DNA from: Desulfobacteraceae bacterium | GTDB lineage: Bacteria; Desulfobacterota; Desulfobacteria; Desulfobacterales; Desulfobacteraceae | DNA: 64,000 bases | Assembly: GCA_016743945.1 (NCBI GenBank) | Contig: JADGFI010000004.1 | Coordinates: 186,001-250,000, forward strand | Reading direction: 5' to 3' | In this document: one piece after another, positions 1-8,171 of the stretch | How positions within the stretch are numbered: the first letter of the stretch is position 1 | How the letters are laid out: each line of letters begins with the position of its first letter | Position numbers and translations under genes: made by a program | The notes under the pieces: generated by a model | Told to the model about the DNA's origin: nothing | Seen by the model: only the letters and a program-made list of their open reading frames with translations | Databases searched by the model: none

Positions 1-1
1 G

Positions 2-49
2 GAAGGTGACGGCGCCTGCTTTACCATAAAATTTCCTATAATTGAATAA
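2..49 (+). CDS. C-terminal end of a sensor histidine kinase (partial)
   Basis: Only the last 15 codons are inside the window. The frame reads EGDGACFTIKFPIIE and then stops, which fits the final G-x-G-(A/T)-x-F-x-(I/V)-x-(F/L)-P strand of a GHKL kinase ATP-binding domain. It lies 11 bases before the next gene, a receiver-PAS-kinase hybrid, so both probably belong to one signalling operon. Nothing can be said about its sensor part. Confidence 0.55.
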   Translation, partial: EGDGACFTIKFPIIE

Positions 50-60
50 GGGAACCTGAT

Positions 61-1608
61 ATGTCGGCCAATAAGATACTGATTGTGGATGATGAAGAGA
101 TAATCGTTCGGCTCTTGTCCATGTCCTTGAGGAGTGACGGGTATGAAACGGTTACAGCCTATAACGGCGAGCAGGGATTGGCGGCATTTAAGTCGCAATC
201 CCCTGATATTGTGGTGACGGATATTAAAATGCCGGGAATGGACGGGCTTGAGCTCCTGAAAAAAATAAAAGAAATTGATAAAGAAACCGAAGTTATTATT
301 GTAACCGGCCACGGGGATATTGATTCAACCATCACCGCCCTTCAGTACGGGGCCAGTGATTTTATTAATAAACCGGTCCGGGATGAGGCTCTGGCAATTG
401 CCCTTGAGCGGGCAAAAGCAAAGATTCACATCCGGGAACGACTGGAAGAGTATACCAAGAATCTCGAACAGAAGATTTCCGAGGCAACCGAAGAGATACG
501 GCGCAAATCCAATTTTCAGAGGCTTTTGATCCGCAGCAGCAATGATGCCATTGTGGCTTTTGACCATGATTGGAAAATCGTGGTGTATAACCCGGAAGCA
601 GCCCGGATATTTGGAGAAAAGACCATTGATGTCAAAAATAAAATGACCATCCAGGACCTGTATACTCCACAGATAGCAGAGATATTCAAGGCTGAGGCTA
701 AAAAATCATTCGATCCCAATGATATGCCCTGGAAAGAGATGATGTTGCAGACACGAGACGGCCGGCAGATTCCGGTTCAATATACCACCAACGTCCTCCA
801 CGAAGAGGGCGAATTTATGGGGATTGTCAATTTCTTCCAGGATCTTACCGAGATCAAGCGGCTGGAAAAAGACCTGGTCCAGTCGGAACGTCTGGCAGCT
901 GTCGGTCAGACGGTCAGCGGACTTGCCCATTATGTGAAAAATATTCTCATCGGCCTCAAGGGCGGTTCCTATGTGGTGGATGTGGGGATGAAAAAAAACA
1001 ATACGGAAAAACTTAAAATCGGATGGGAAACCATCAAAAAAAATATTGCAAGGGTGGCAGATTTAACACAGGATCTGCTGACCTATTCCAAGGAAAGGGA
1101 ACCTGAGTTTGAACCCTGTTTTCCCAATGAAATTGTGGAGGATGTGATTGATTTGATTGCAGATGTTGCCGCCGGCAATGATATCAAGATATTAAAGGAG
1201 ACGGATGCTGCCATCGGTGAAGTGATTGTGGATCCGAAAACCATACACAGAACCCTTCTTAACCTTGTCCACAATGCCATGGATGCCTGCATGGATGATG
1301 AAGACACATCCAAGATATTTGAAATTGGGATCAAAACCCGTATGGGCCCCGGCAATAGTATTATTCTTGAGGTCAAGGATAACGGATGCGGCATGGACGA
1401 GGAAACCTGTAAACTATTGTTTAACCCCATGTTCAGCACAAAAGGGGGCAAGGGAACAGGACTCGGGATGTTGGTGACCGGAAAGCTGGTGGAAGAACAC
1501 AGGGGCTCAATTGAAACGATAACAGGCCTGGGGCAGGGGACCACCTTTATTGTCAGACTTCCCTATGAAATAGCGGGTGACCTTGATACCAAGGAGGATA
1601 GATTATGA
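61..1608 (+). CDS. Hybrid protein: receiver - PAS - histidine kinase
   Basis: A 515-residue cytoplasmic kinase with no membrane segment. An N-terminal receiver (about 1-120) has the acidic pair in VDDEE and phospho-acceptor Asp54 in TDIKMPGMDG. A charged helical linker (about 120-165) leads to a PAS domain (about 165-285) that ends in the usual DLTEIKRLEKDL helix. The kinase core carries the H-box GLAHYVKNIL with His290, an N-box LLNLVHNAMDAC, and glycine boxes KDNGCGMD and KGTGLGM. The receiver-first order suggests a mid-relay kinase that receives phosphate and retunes its own output. Its stop overlaps the start of the next receiver gene by 4 bases (ATGA), so the two are translationally coupled and probably partners. 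The ligand of the PAS domain is unknown. Confidence 0.9.
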   Translation: MSANKILIVDDEEIIVRLLSMSLRSDGYETVTAYNGEQGLAAFKSQSPDIVVTDIKMPGMDGLELLKKIKEIDKETEVIIVTGHGDIDSTITALQYGASDFINKPVRDEALAIALERAKAKIHIRERLEEYTKNLEQKISEATEEIRRKSNFQRLLIRSSNDAIVAFDHDWKIVVYNPEAARIFGEKTIDVKNKMTIQDLYTPQIAEIFKAEAKKSFDPNDMPWKEMMLQTRDGRQIPVQYTTNVLHEEGEFMGIVNFFQDLTEIKRLEKDLVQSERLAAVGQTVSGLAHYVKNILIGLKGGSYVVDVGMKKNNTEKLKIGWETIKKNIARVADLTQDLLTYSKEREPEFEPCFPNEIVEDVIDLIADVAAGNDIKILKETDAAIGEVIVDPKTIHRTLLNLVHNAMDACMDDEDTSKIFEIGIKTRMGPGNSIILEVKDNGCGMDEETCKLLFNPMFSTKGGKGTGLGMLVTGKLVEEHRGSIETITGLGQGTTFIVRLPYEIAGDLDTKEDRL

Positions 1609-1997
1609 ATAAAAAGGTACTTGTGGTGGATGATGATCCGGATGTGCGGTCATTTGTTGTCACAGTTCTGGAGGAGAATGACTATATCCCCATTGTTGCC
1701 CACGATGGGATAGAGGGCCTGGAGATGATTGAACAAAAACGCCCTGATTTGGTCATTCTTGATGTACTGATGCCCAGGGGGAGCGGCATCCGATTGTACC
1801 GTCATTTAAAAACAGACGAGGTCCTTAAAACTCTTCCTGTGATCATGTTTACCGGCATTGCCCTGAGGTCTTTTTTAAAGTCCCAGAAAGCCCTGGACGA
1901 GTTTAAGGGCGGTGAGGTTCCCATGCCCGATATTTATCTGGAGAAACCGGTTGAGCCGGAAGAGCTTGTCCAGGCCATACAAAAAAAAATCGGCTAA
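1605..1997 (+). CDS. Single-domain response regulator
   Basis: A 130-residue CheY-like receiver with no output domain. VVDDDPD supplies the Mg-binding acids, Asp53 in ILDVLMP is the likely phospho-acceptor, MFTGIA the switch Thr and EKPVEP the conserved Lys. There is a short insertion before the Lys loop (around residues 85-108). It overlaps the preceding kinase by 4 bases, so it is likely its phosphorylation target and works by protein-protein contact. The next gene, a UspA-type protein, starts 51 bases downstream and is probably co-transcribed. Confidence 0.9.
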   Translation: MNKKVLVVDDDPDVRSFVVTVLEENDYIPIVAHDGIEGLEMIEQKRPDLVILDVLMPRGSGIRLYRHLKTDEVLKTLPVIMFTGIALRSFLKSQKALDEFKGGEVPMPDIYLEKPVEPEELVQAIQKKIG

Positions 1998-2048
1998 TCA
2001 TAACAAAGGGCTTGAAAAATTGATAAATAAGGGAGAAAAAATTTTACC

Positions 2049-2933
2049 ATGGAGATAAAAAAACTGCTGTTTGTAACCAAGTTTGAAGATCTTTGCTATG
2101 ATGCATTAAATTCATTATTGAGCCTTCGGAAAGCAGCTCTCGATCATGTGGTTTTTTTGAATGTGATTGAAAGAGATAACGTGACCATGAAAAGGGGGCA
2201 GGGCTACCTTAAGGAAGAGGAAGTCAAGTTAAAAGAAACAGCGAATATCCGTTTTATTGACTGGGCGGAAAATTTATTTGAAATGGGATTGGAAGTGGGG
2301 GCCTACATAGAAGTTTCCAGCCTCATTCCTGAAATTCTTAAGGTGGTTGAACGAGAATCTCCTGATCTGATTGTGATCGGCCATTCCCCTAAAGGAACTT
2401 TAAAACAGCTTTATGCAGGTTCAGATGTCACTGAATTGATACGAAGAACAATGGTCCCCATTCTGGTATTCAAACACATGATGGAAGATAAAATTGTTCC
2501 TGAACGCTTGTTTGAGAGACCTTTGTTTGCCACCAACTGGTCTGAATCGGGCAAAAAGACCATTGAATATATTAAGGCCATGAAAAATGTTATCGGGGAA
2601 ATCCATATCATGCATGTGGTAAAGGAAAGTGCCTTAAAAAGCTCGGATACCCATGGGGTGCAAAAAGTCAGAAAAGCGGAGCGTAAAAGGCTGGATGACC
2701 TTTGTGATGAACTTGAGAAAGCGGGCATCAATGCCAGACCCCATGTGTATGTGGGAGATCCCCAACGAGAAATTGAAAAAGCAGCAAAAGAATACCAGGC
2801 CAGCATGGTTATTCTCGGGTCCAGTGACAAGGCCGCTATTTTGGAACGGTGGGTTGGCTCTGTTTCAAAAAATATCGCCGATAAATCGATTTTCCCCTGC
2901 CTTCTTATCCCTGGAGAAAACCGCCATCATTAA
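2049..2933 (+). CDS. Tandem universal stress protein (two UspA domains)
   Basis: A 294-residue soluble protein with two UspA folds (about 1-142 and 155-290). The first half contains VIGHSPKGTLKQLYAGSDVT and the second VILGSSDKAAILERWVGSVS, both near the position of the nucleotide-binding G-x2-G-x9-G-(S/T) motif. The glycine spacing is imperfect in each, so ATP binding is uncertain. Paired Usp domains often act as internal dimers in stress or energy sensing. It follows the kinase/receiver pair and precedes a Na+/H+ antiporter, so a role linked to ion stress is plausible but inferred. The start has a GGGAGA ribosome-binding site about 13 bases upstream. Confidence 0.88.
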   Translation: MEIKKLLFVTKFEDLCYDALNSLLSLRKAALDHVVFLNVIERDNVTMKRGQGYLKEEEVKLKETANIRFIDWAENLFEMGLEVGAYIEVSSLIPEILKVVERESPDLIVIGHSPKGTLKQLYAGSDVTELIRRTMVPILVFKHMMEDKIVPERLFERPLFATNWSESGKKTIEYIKAMKNVIGEIHIMHVVKESALKSSDTHGVQKVRKAERKRLDDLCDELEKAGINARPHVYVGDPQREIEKAAKEYQASMVILGSSDKAAILERWVGSVSKNIADKSIFPCLLIPGENRHH

Positions 2934-3027
2934 GGCATTTTTCCTTTATGAATCTCATATACTAATTATACCCAGTTCAGGTGTGATAGCCCATTTATTC
3001 GCTCTCGCCACCGGTATGAAAAAAGAA

Positions 3028-3056
3028 TTGACTTAGATTAATTGATCAAGTACAGT
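3028..3056 (+). promoter_or_regulatory. Candidate sigma-70 promoter for the NhaD-PAS gene
   Basis: TTGACT, a 17-base spacer and TACAGT form a reasonable -35/-10 pair. If used, it gives a leader of about 180 bases before the ATG at 3246. I recognise no known riboswitch in that leader. The rest of the 312-base gap (2934-3245) shows no gene. Confidence 0.4.
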
Positions 3057-3245
3057 TCTTGTTTTGTTAGATCTGCCTTACTGGTTGGTAGTAACTATGT
3101 GATACCATAAAAAAATGGAACACAACCGATTTAAGGCGTTGGTGATGACATAATAAAAGAATAGGTTGGGTGTGATAAGGTAAAAATTTGAGATCGTTAA
3201 ATAGGGACAAGACATTAAATCGGTCTTGATCCAACGGAGAGGAAA

Positions 3246-5111
3246 ATGAAAGTTTTGATTTGTTTGTTGACACTGCTGGCCGGGCCGGCTGTCGCACTGG
3301 CATCTGGTGGGTCAGATGCAGGGACCCTGGTGGATTTAACCCAGACTGCTTGGGGATATCTGGGGGTGTTGCTGTTCGTGGGCGCCTATGCCCTGGTTCC
3401 CTTTGAAAATAGTATTCACTTGAGGAAAAGTAAACCGGTTCTCATGGCTGCCGGTATCATCTGGGTACTGGTCGCAATTGCCTATGTCCAAATAGGCGAT
3501 ACCCATACGGCCCATGAAGCAATCAAGCACAGTCTGCTGGAGTATGCCGAGCTTTTTTTGTTTCTTCTGGTCGCCATGACCTATATCAATTCTCTTGAAG
3601 ACCGATTTGTGTTTTTGCGACTGCGTGGATTTTTGGTCAGCCGCGGTTATTCCCTGGTGAAAATTTACTGGATTACGGGACTGCTGGCCTTTCTCATCTC
3701 TCCCATTGCAGATAATCTGACAACCGCCCTTTTGATGGGGGCTGTGGTGATGGCCGTTGGGGGCGCAAATAAAAAGTTTGTTGTCCTTGCCTGTATCAAT
3801 ATCGTTGTGGCAGCCAATGCCGGCGGTGCTTTTTCACCCTTTGGCGATATCACCACCCTCATGGTTTGGCAGAAGGGAAAGGTTCAGTTTCTGGAATTTT
3901 TTGTTCTTTTTATTCCTGCATTGGTCAACTGGCTGGTTCCTGGCGTTATCATGATGCTGGCCATCGGAAAAGGCAATCCCGAGGCGGGGGAGGACAATGT
4001 TCAGATGAAATACGGGGCGGTCCCCATGATTATCCTTTTTCTGTTCACCATTGTCACGGCGGTGTGTTTCCACAATTTTCTCCATCTTCCCCCTGCTGCC
4101 GGAATGATGCTGGGGTTGGGCTACCTTGGCTTTTTCTCCTATCACATCAAAATGCATGAAGGACGGTATAACAAGTATGACCCCATTTTGGGTGTGCGCA
4201 ATTCAGTGCCGTTCAACCCCCAATATGCCACTTCTAAAAGAACCAAGTCCATTTCCCATATCATGGATTCCATTCCCTATCCGGCCTTTGCCATTAACCT
4301 TGAGCGCAAGGTGACCCATTGGAATAAATACGTTGAAGAACTTACCGGTGTTCCTGCCAAGGATCGAATCGGCACGGACAAGTATTGGTCCCCGTTCAGG
4401 TCGGAGAAAACCAAAATTCTTGTGGATATGGTCCTGGACAACGCCCCTGAAAAGGAATTTGAAAAATTGTACCAGGGCGAGCACCATGAGAGTGACATTA
4501 TTCAATCTGGTCATGAGGCCGCCGTTTTTTTACCCAATATCGGCGAGCATGGCACCCGGTTGATCATGACCGCAGCGCCGGTGCGGGACAAGAGCGGCCA
4601 TGTTATCGGCGCCATTGAGATTGTCCGGGATGCAGCGGAATTCACCTCTGAAACAGCCCATTTTGATCTGATGACAAGAATTGCCAGGGCCGAGTGGGAC
4701 ACCCTCCTGTTTTTTTATGGCGTCATCCTTTGTGTGGGCGGTCTTTCCCAGTTTGGATATCTGGGACTTGTTTCCCAGTTCATGTATACAGGCCTGGGAG
4801 CGACCTATGCCAATTCACTCGTGGGGGTCTTGTCCGCCATTGTGGATAATATACCGGTGATGTATGCGGTTCTGACCATGGATCCGATCATGTCCCATGG
4901 CCAATGGCTCCTTGTCACCCTCACCGCAGGCGTAGGGGGGTCAATGCTTTCCATTGGTTCGGCTGCCGGCGTGGCACTCATGGGAACGGCCCGGGGTGTA
5001 TACACCTTTGGTGCCCATCTCAAATGGACGCCTGTGATTGCTTTGGGATATGGGCTCAGTATCCTTGTGCATCTCTGGCTCAACTCCTCGCTCATGCACA
5101 TCATGAAATAA
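3246..5111 (+). CDS. nhaD: NhaD-type Na+/H+ antiporter with an internal PAS domain
   Basis: A 621-residue inner-membrane protein with an N-terminal signal-like helix. The first half has the ion-transporter signatures SPIADNLTTALLMG (from about residue 152) and FSPFGDITTLMVW (about 195). The second half carries the inverted-repeat partner AIVDNIPVMYAV (about 532) and a glycine-rich GSMLSIGSAAG. NhaD proteins are usually about 410-480 residues. The extra length is a PAS fold at about 335-465, starting at SISHIMDSIPYPAFAIN and ending at AIEIVRDAAEF, placed in the loop that joins the two halves. The PAS is therefore predicted to face the cytoplasm and could gate transport in response to redox or a small ligand; that is inference. 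GGAGAGG lies just before the ATG. Confidence 0.88.
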   Translation: MKVLICLLTLLAGPAVALASGGSDAGTLVDLTQTAWGYLGVLLFVGAYALVPFENSIHLRKSKPVLMAAGIIWVLVAIAYVQIGDTHTAHEAIKHSLLEYAELFLFLLVAMTYINSLEDRFVFLRLRGFLVSRGYSLVKIYWITGLLAFLISPIADNLTTALLMGAVVMAVGGANKKFVVLACINIVVAANAGGAFSPFGDITTLMVWQKGKVQFLEFFVLFIPALVNWLVPGVIMMLAIGKGNPEAGEDNVQMKYGAVPMIILFLFTIVTAVCFHNFLHLPPAAGMMLGLGYLGFFSYHIKMHEGRYNKYDPILGVRNSVPFNPQYATSKRTKSISHIMDSIPYPAFAINLERKVTHWNKYVEELTGVPAKDRIGTDKYWSPFRSEKTKILVDMVLDNAPEKEFEKLYQGEHHESDIIQSGHEAAVFLPNIGEHGTRLIMTAAPVRDKSGHVIGAIEIVRDAAEFTSETAHFDLMTRIARAEWDTLLFFYGVILCVGGLSQFGYLGLVSQFMYTGLGATYANSLVGVLSAIVDNIPVMYAVLTMDPIMSHGQWLLVTLTAGVGGSMLSIGSAAGVALMGTARGVYTFGAHLKWTPVIALGYGLSILVHLWLNSSLMHIMK

Positions 5112-5127
5112 AAGATCAGACCCTTAC

Positions 5128-5164
5128 AGGAACCCGGCGAAAAATTTGCCGGGTTCCTTTTTCT
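5128..5164 (+). terminator. Rho-independent terminator after the NhaD-PAS gene
   Basis: An 11-bp perfect stem (AGGAACCCGGC with GCCGGGTTCCT, arms 5128-5138 and 5148-5158) is followed by TTTTCTT. It lies 17 bases after the stop codon. Confidence 0.85.
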
Positions 5165-5235
5165 TCCCCCTGCGATAATTGTCTGTCAACACTCTCACCT
5201 GGGATTTGTACGGTAAACAATCGTTAACATACTGA

Positions 5236-5269
5236 AATATTAAGCAATATCTTGATAGCGCTTAATATT
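5236..5269. promoter_or_regulatory. Inverted repeat upstream of the receiver/Mrp operon promoter
   Basis: AATATTAAGC (5236-5245) and its exact reverse complement GCTTAATATT (5260-5269) are separated by 14 bases. The repeat ends 10 bases before a candidate -35 box, which is a typical place for an activator or repressor site. No U-tract follows that would make it a terminator. Confidence 0.45.
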
Positions 5270-5278
5270 TTTTTTGTA

Positions 5279-5307
5279 TTGACTCAGGGCTCCTCTTTTG
5301 CTAATTA
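5279..5307 (+). promoter_or_regulatory. Candidate sigma-70 promoter for the receiver/Mrp operon
   Basis: TTGACT, exactly 17 bases, then TAATTA. The gene start at 5378 is about 60 bases further on. The spacer region also contains a weak sigma-54-like GGGCTCCTCTTTTGC arrangement, but the sigma-70 reading is the better match. Confidence 0.5.
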
Positions 5308-5377
5308 TATTGAGCCATTAAAATACAGACTTTTAGGAAAAACAAAGATAGCTCTATTTTGACCATGTAAAGGATGT

Positions 5378-5854
5378 ATGATGAAACTCCTCTTTGTAGA
5401 CGATGAACAAACATTTTTAAAATATCTTGCCAAACGACTTGTTCTCGACGGATTTACGGTTAAAACAACCTTTTCCGGAGAGGAAGGGGTTGAAGCGGCT
5501 GCAAATCAAGATTTTGATGTGGCCGTTGTGGATTTGCAGATGCCGGGAATTGATGGGATCGAAGTCCAAAAAAGGCTGAAAGATTTGCAGCCCAATTTGC
5601 CCTGTATTGTTCTAACCGGTCATGGAAGTGTTGAACATGCGCTGGAAAGTGGAAAATATAATGCCTTTAAGTTTTTATCCAAACCCGTGGATATGGATAC
5701 ACTTATTGAAACCATAAATGCAGCCTATGATTACAGAGTTCAACAGGAGAAATCCTCTTTCGGGCCTGAAGACCCTCAAACCGGTACAAAAAAAGCAAGT
5801 GCCATAAAAAAACTGTATGGGAAATTTCGAAAGCTCTACGGCGTTGAAAAATAG
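5378..5854 (+). CDS. Single-domain response regulator, first gene of the Mrp operon
   Basis: A 158-residue protein: receiver at 1-120 (FVDDEQTF, phospho-acceptor Asp52 in VVDLQMPGIDG, switch LTGHGS, Lys in LSKPVD) followed by a lysine-rich tail of about 35 residues without a recognised output domain. It is preceded by its own promoter candidate and stands 46 bases before the mnhE start, so it is probably co-transcribed with the antiporter. No kinase is adjacent on this operon; the kinases at the left end of the window are possible partners. The tail may bind a membrane partner, but this is a guess. Confidence 0.85.
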   Translation: MMKLLFVDDEQTFLKYLAKRLVLDGFTVKTTFSGEEGVEAAANQDFDVAVVDLQMPGIDGIEVQKRLKDLQPNLPCIVLTGHGSVEHALESGKYNAFKFLSKPVDMDTLIETINAAYDYRVQQEKSSFGPEDPQTGTKKASAIKKLYGKFRKLYGVEK

Positions 5855-5900
5855 CGATTATTAATTCTTGTTTTTTTTTATATTCGGGGAGGGGGGTTCA

Positions 5901-6452
5901 TTGACTACAGATGATAATGGTATTGCCAAAAAAACCGGTAAACCGGCAGTCAGGTTTTTAAAGTCCTTTCTTTCTTTCCTGCTCACCTTTATTTTGATGT
6001 TTTTGACCTGGCTTGTCCTATCCGGAAAGTTTGAACCGCTTCTGTTATGGCTGGGGGTAATTTCAAGTTTTCTGGTGTCATTTTATTTTTATGACCTGTT
6101 GTTTCCTGCACTGGACGCAGGATATTTCAAAACTGCCCTTCGATTTGTTCAATATTGTCCCTGGCTGATCTGGGAAATCATTAAAGCCAATTTTCACTTG
6201 CTGCGCCTTACCTTCCATCCCCGCATGATCGATTTGATAGATCCCCACATTATTACCTTTAAAACCAATTTAAAATCCGATATTGCCATAACGACCCTGG
6301 CCAATTCCATCACGCTGACCCCCGGAACCATAACTGTAACGGCAGACAGTGACGGAGTGTTCAAGGTGCATGCCATTGACAGGGAATCTGCTCAAGCTTT
6401 GCCCGGGATTATGCTGGAAAAGGTTGCCAAGGTTTTTGGAGAAAAAATATGA
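5901..6452 (+). CDS. mnhE: Mrp/Mnh antiporter subunit E
   Basis: About 183 residues, an MnhE family membrane protein. Two close N-terminal membrane helices (FLSFLLTFILMFLTWLVLSG and LLLWLGVISSFLVSFYFYDLLF) are followed by the family's conserved segment with PWLIWEIIKANFHLLRL and the C-terminal ITTLANSITLTPGTITV. I chose the TTG at 5901 because GGGGAGGGGGG lies 4 bases before it; the same frame stays open back to a TTG at 5868 but has no such site. The stop overlaps mnhF by 4 bases. MrpE-type subunits are part of the membrane arm of multi-subunit Na+/H+ antiporters and of Mbh-type hydrogenases. Confidence 0.88.
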   Translation: MTTDDNGIAKKTGKPAVRFLKSFLSFLLTFILMFLTWLVLSGKFEPLLLWLGVISSFLVSFYFYDLLFPALDAGYFKTALRFVQYCPWLIWEIIKANFHLLRLTFHPRMIDLIDPHIITFKTNLKSDIAITTLANSITLTPGTITVTADSDGVFKVHAIDRESAQALPGIMLEKVAKVFGEKI

Positions 6453-6736
6453 TATCTTTCTTTTTAAGCATTTCATTGGGAATCTGTTTTCTGATGCTTT
6501 TTTCATTGTATAGAACCGTGTTTGGTCCAACAGTTTTAGATCGGCTCATTGGGGTCAATGCCATTGGCAGCAAGACCGTTGTCCTTTTATTATTGATTGG
6601 GTTTCTTTATGAACGCATTGACATGTTTGTGGATATTGCACTGGCCTATGCGTTTTTGAACTTTATTGCGGTACTTGCCGCATCCCGTTATTTCCACAAA
6701 AGAAAAGGGCTTTACGAAGAATCGTTCATGGATTGA
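6449..6736 (+). CDS. mnhF: Mrp/Mnh antiporter subunit F
   Basis: A 95-residue protein with three membrane helices and the MnhF family core TVFGPTVLDRLIGVNAIGSK. Its ATG overlaps the mnhE stop (ATGA), which points to coupled translation. Length and motif agree with MrpF/MbhB. It is one of the small subunits packed beside MrpE and MrpG in the antiporter complex. Confidence 0.9.
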   Translation: MISFFLSISLGICFLMLFSLYRTVFGPTVLDRLIGVNAIGSKTVVLLLLIGFLYERIDMFVDIALAYAFLNFIAVLAASRYFHKRKGLYEESFMD

Positions 6737-6770
6737 TCACTTAAATATTCCCACGGGGGTTGGAGGAATA

Positions 6771-7094
6771 ATGGATATACTTGTTGTTTTGTTTTTGATT
6801 ACAGGTCTGGTTTTTTTTCTGGGGGCCTCCATCGGTATTATCCGGATGCCGGGTTTTTACTGCCGCCTTCATCCGGCAGGGAAACTGGATACCCTGGGGA
6901 TTCTTGCCATGGTGATGGGACTTGCACTCTATAATCTTCATCATTTTTCACTGGAATCTTTGCTACTTTCCATAAAAATGTTTTTAATTGTATTTTTTGT
7001 GTTTCTTGCCAGTCCAACCGCCACCCATTCCATTGTTGACGCGGGGATGAGGGCAGGGCTCCGGCACTGGACCCAAAAGAAACGAAAGGGTTAA
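6771..7094 (+). CDS. mnhG: Mrp/Mnh antiporter subunit G
   Basis: A 107-residue protein with three membrane helices and the MnhG signature GASIGIIRMPGFYCRLHPAG, followed by KLDTLGI. The ATG at 6771 is preceded by TTGGAGGAATA, a strong ribosome-binding site; the open frame extends further upstream but overlaps mnhF without a good start. It lies 34 bases after mnhF and 2 bases before the next gene. Family role: small membrane subunit of the Mrp/Mbh cation-translocating unit. Confidence 0.9.
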   Translation: MDILVVLFLITGLVFFLGASIGIIRMPGFYCRLHPAGKLDTLGILAMVMGLALYNLHHFSLESLLLSIKMFLIVFFVFLASPTATHSIVDAGMRAGLRHWTQKKRKG

Positions 7095-7096
7095 TC

Positions 7097-7342
7097 ATGC
7101 ACTGGCCAATTGATTTGATTGTGTTAACCTTTGTTATTATTTGCGCAATCGCCGCGATTACGGTTAAAGATCTGCTGGCAACCGCTATTTTATTCGGTGC
7201 CTATTCATTTATGATGTGTCTGCTCTGGGCGGTTATGGGGGCCGTTGATGTTGCCTTTACCGAAGCCTCCGTCGGGGCAGGCGTTAGCACGGTTTTTTTT
7301 GTGGCTGCCATTTTCAGGACTAGCAGGAGGACAAAAGATTGA
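7097..7342 (+). CDS. DUF4040 / MbhD-like subunit (equivalent to part of the MrpA C-terminus)
   Basis: An 81-residue protein with two or three membrane helices. LLATAILFGAYSFMMCLLWAVMGAVDVAFTEA is typical of DUF4040, with the conserved DVAFTEA acid segment. In classical Mrp systems this region is the end of the large MrpA protein; in archaeal Mbh/Mbs complexes it is the separate subunit MbhD. A separate gene here, with no full MrpA in the window, points to the Mbh-like subunit organisation. It overlaps the next gene by 4 bases. Confidence 0.85.
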   Translation: MHWPIDLIVLTFVIICAIAAITVKDLLATAILFGAYSFMMCLLWAVMGAVDVAFTEASVGAGVSTVFFVAAIFRTSRRTKD

Positions 7343-8163
7343 AATTTTTAGGATTTATTGTCGTCTGCCTGACCGGGGCAATGTTGCTGTATGGAACAGG
7401 GGAATTCCCTGACTGGGGGGATCCTTATTCCCCGGCATCGCTTCATCTTTCAAACGATTATCTTGAAAAGGCCCTTGACCAAACCCAGGTTCCCAATATC
7501 GTAACCGCTGTTCTTGCAGATTATCGTGGATTTGACACCATGTTTGAAACTGCGGTAATTTTTACGGCAGGTCTTGCATGCTTCCTCCTGTTAAGGGATT
7601 TTCGGGAAAAAGAAGAGCGTTTTTATCGCCATACCGCAACCGGTGTTATCCTACACGTGAAGGACAGGCAAAAAGTGCTGTTGGTGGAACGAGAGTTTGA
7701 ATATATGGACAAGGACTGGGTTCCAGCGGATTTGATTATAAAAACAGTGTGCCGGATTTTAATTCCGTTTATCCAGATTTATGGCCTGTATGTCATTGCC
7801 CATGGCGATTTTTCTCCGGGCGGCGGATTTCAAGGAGGGGTCATCCTGGGTTCCAGCCTGATCCTTTTGGCCATATCCTATAATTTAAAAACCCTTGTGA
7901 GACGGGTTAAAGAAAAAATCCTTGGAATTTATGCGGCCATCGGGGTGTTGGTTTATGTGGGGATTGCCGTTCTTTGCATGCTCATGGGCGGTAACTTTCT
8001 GGATTATTCTAAACTGGCGCCATTTGTGCCCAACGATCCCCATCATGTGAGAGCGTTGGGGATGCTGGGGGTTGAAATCGGTGTGGGAATCGCTGTTACG
8101 GCTGTGATGGTCATCATTTATATTAATATTGTATCTGCCGGCAGACACGATGAAGGACTATAG
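7339..8163 (+). CDS. mnhB: MbhE + MnhB fused subunit of the Mrp/Mbh antiporter
   Basis: A 274-residue membrane protein. The N-terminal part (about 1-95) has PNIVTAVLADYRGFDTMFET, the motif of MbhE and the end of MrpA. The C-terminal part (about 135-270) has the MnhB signature GLYVIAHGDFSPGGGFQGGV. So one gene carries what archaeal Mbh splits into E and F subunits. The start is a TTG (7339) inside the previous gene's stop, giving a 4-base overlap. It belongs to the membrane arm near the interface between the small subunits and the D-type channels. Confidence 0.88.
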   Translation: MKFLGFIVVCLTGAMLLYGTGEFPDWGDPYSPASLHLSNDYLEKALDQTQVPNIVTAVLADYRGFDTMFETAVIFTAGLACFLLLRDFREKEERFYRHTATGVILHVKDRQKVLLVEREFEYMDKDWVPADLIIKTVCRILIPFIQIYGLYVIAHGDFSPGGGFQGGVILGSSLILLAISYNLKTLVRRVKEKILGIYAAIGVLVYVGIAVLCMLMGGNFLDYSKLAPFVPNDPHHVRALGMLGVEIGVGIAVTAVMVIIYINIVSAGRHDEGL

Positions 8164-8171
8164 GTAAGATT

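Noticed and set aside
3064..3245. Possible sodium riboswitch in the leader of the NhaD-PAS gene
   Set aside because: The leader is AU-rich with no stable conserved stems that I can recognise; no known Na+ or c-di-AMP aptamer core was seen.
5285..5302. Sigma-54-like GGGCTCCTCTTTTGC upstream of the receiver/Mrp operon
   Set aside because: The -24 part lacks TGGCA and a better sigma-70 promoter overlaps it.
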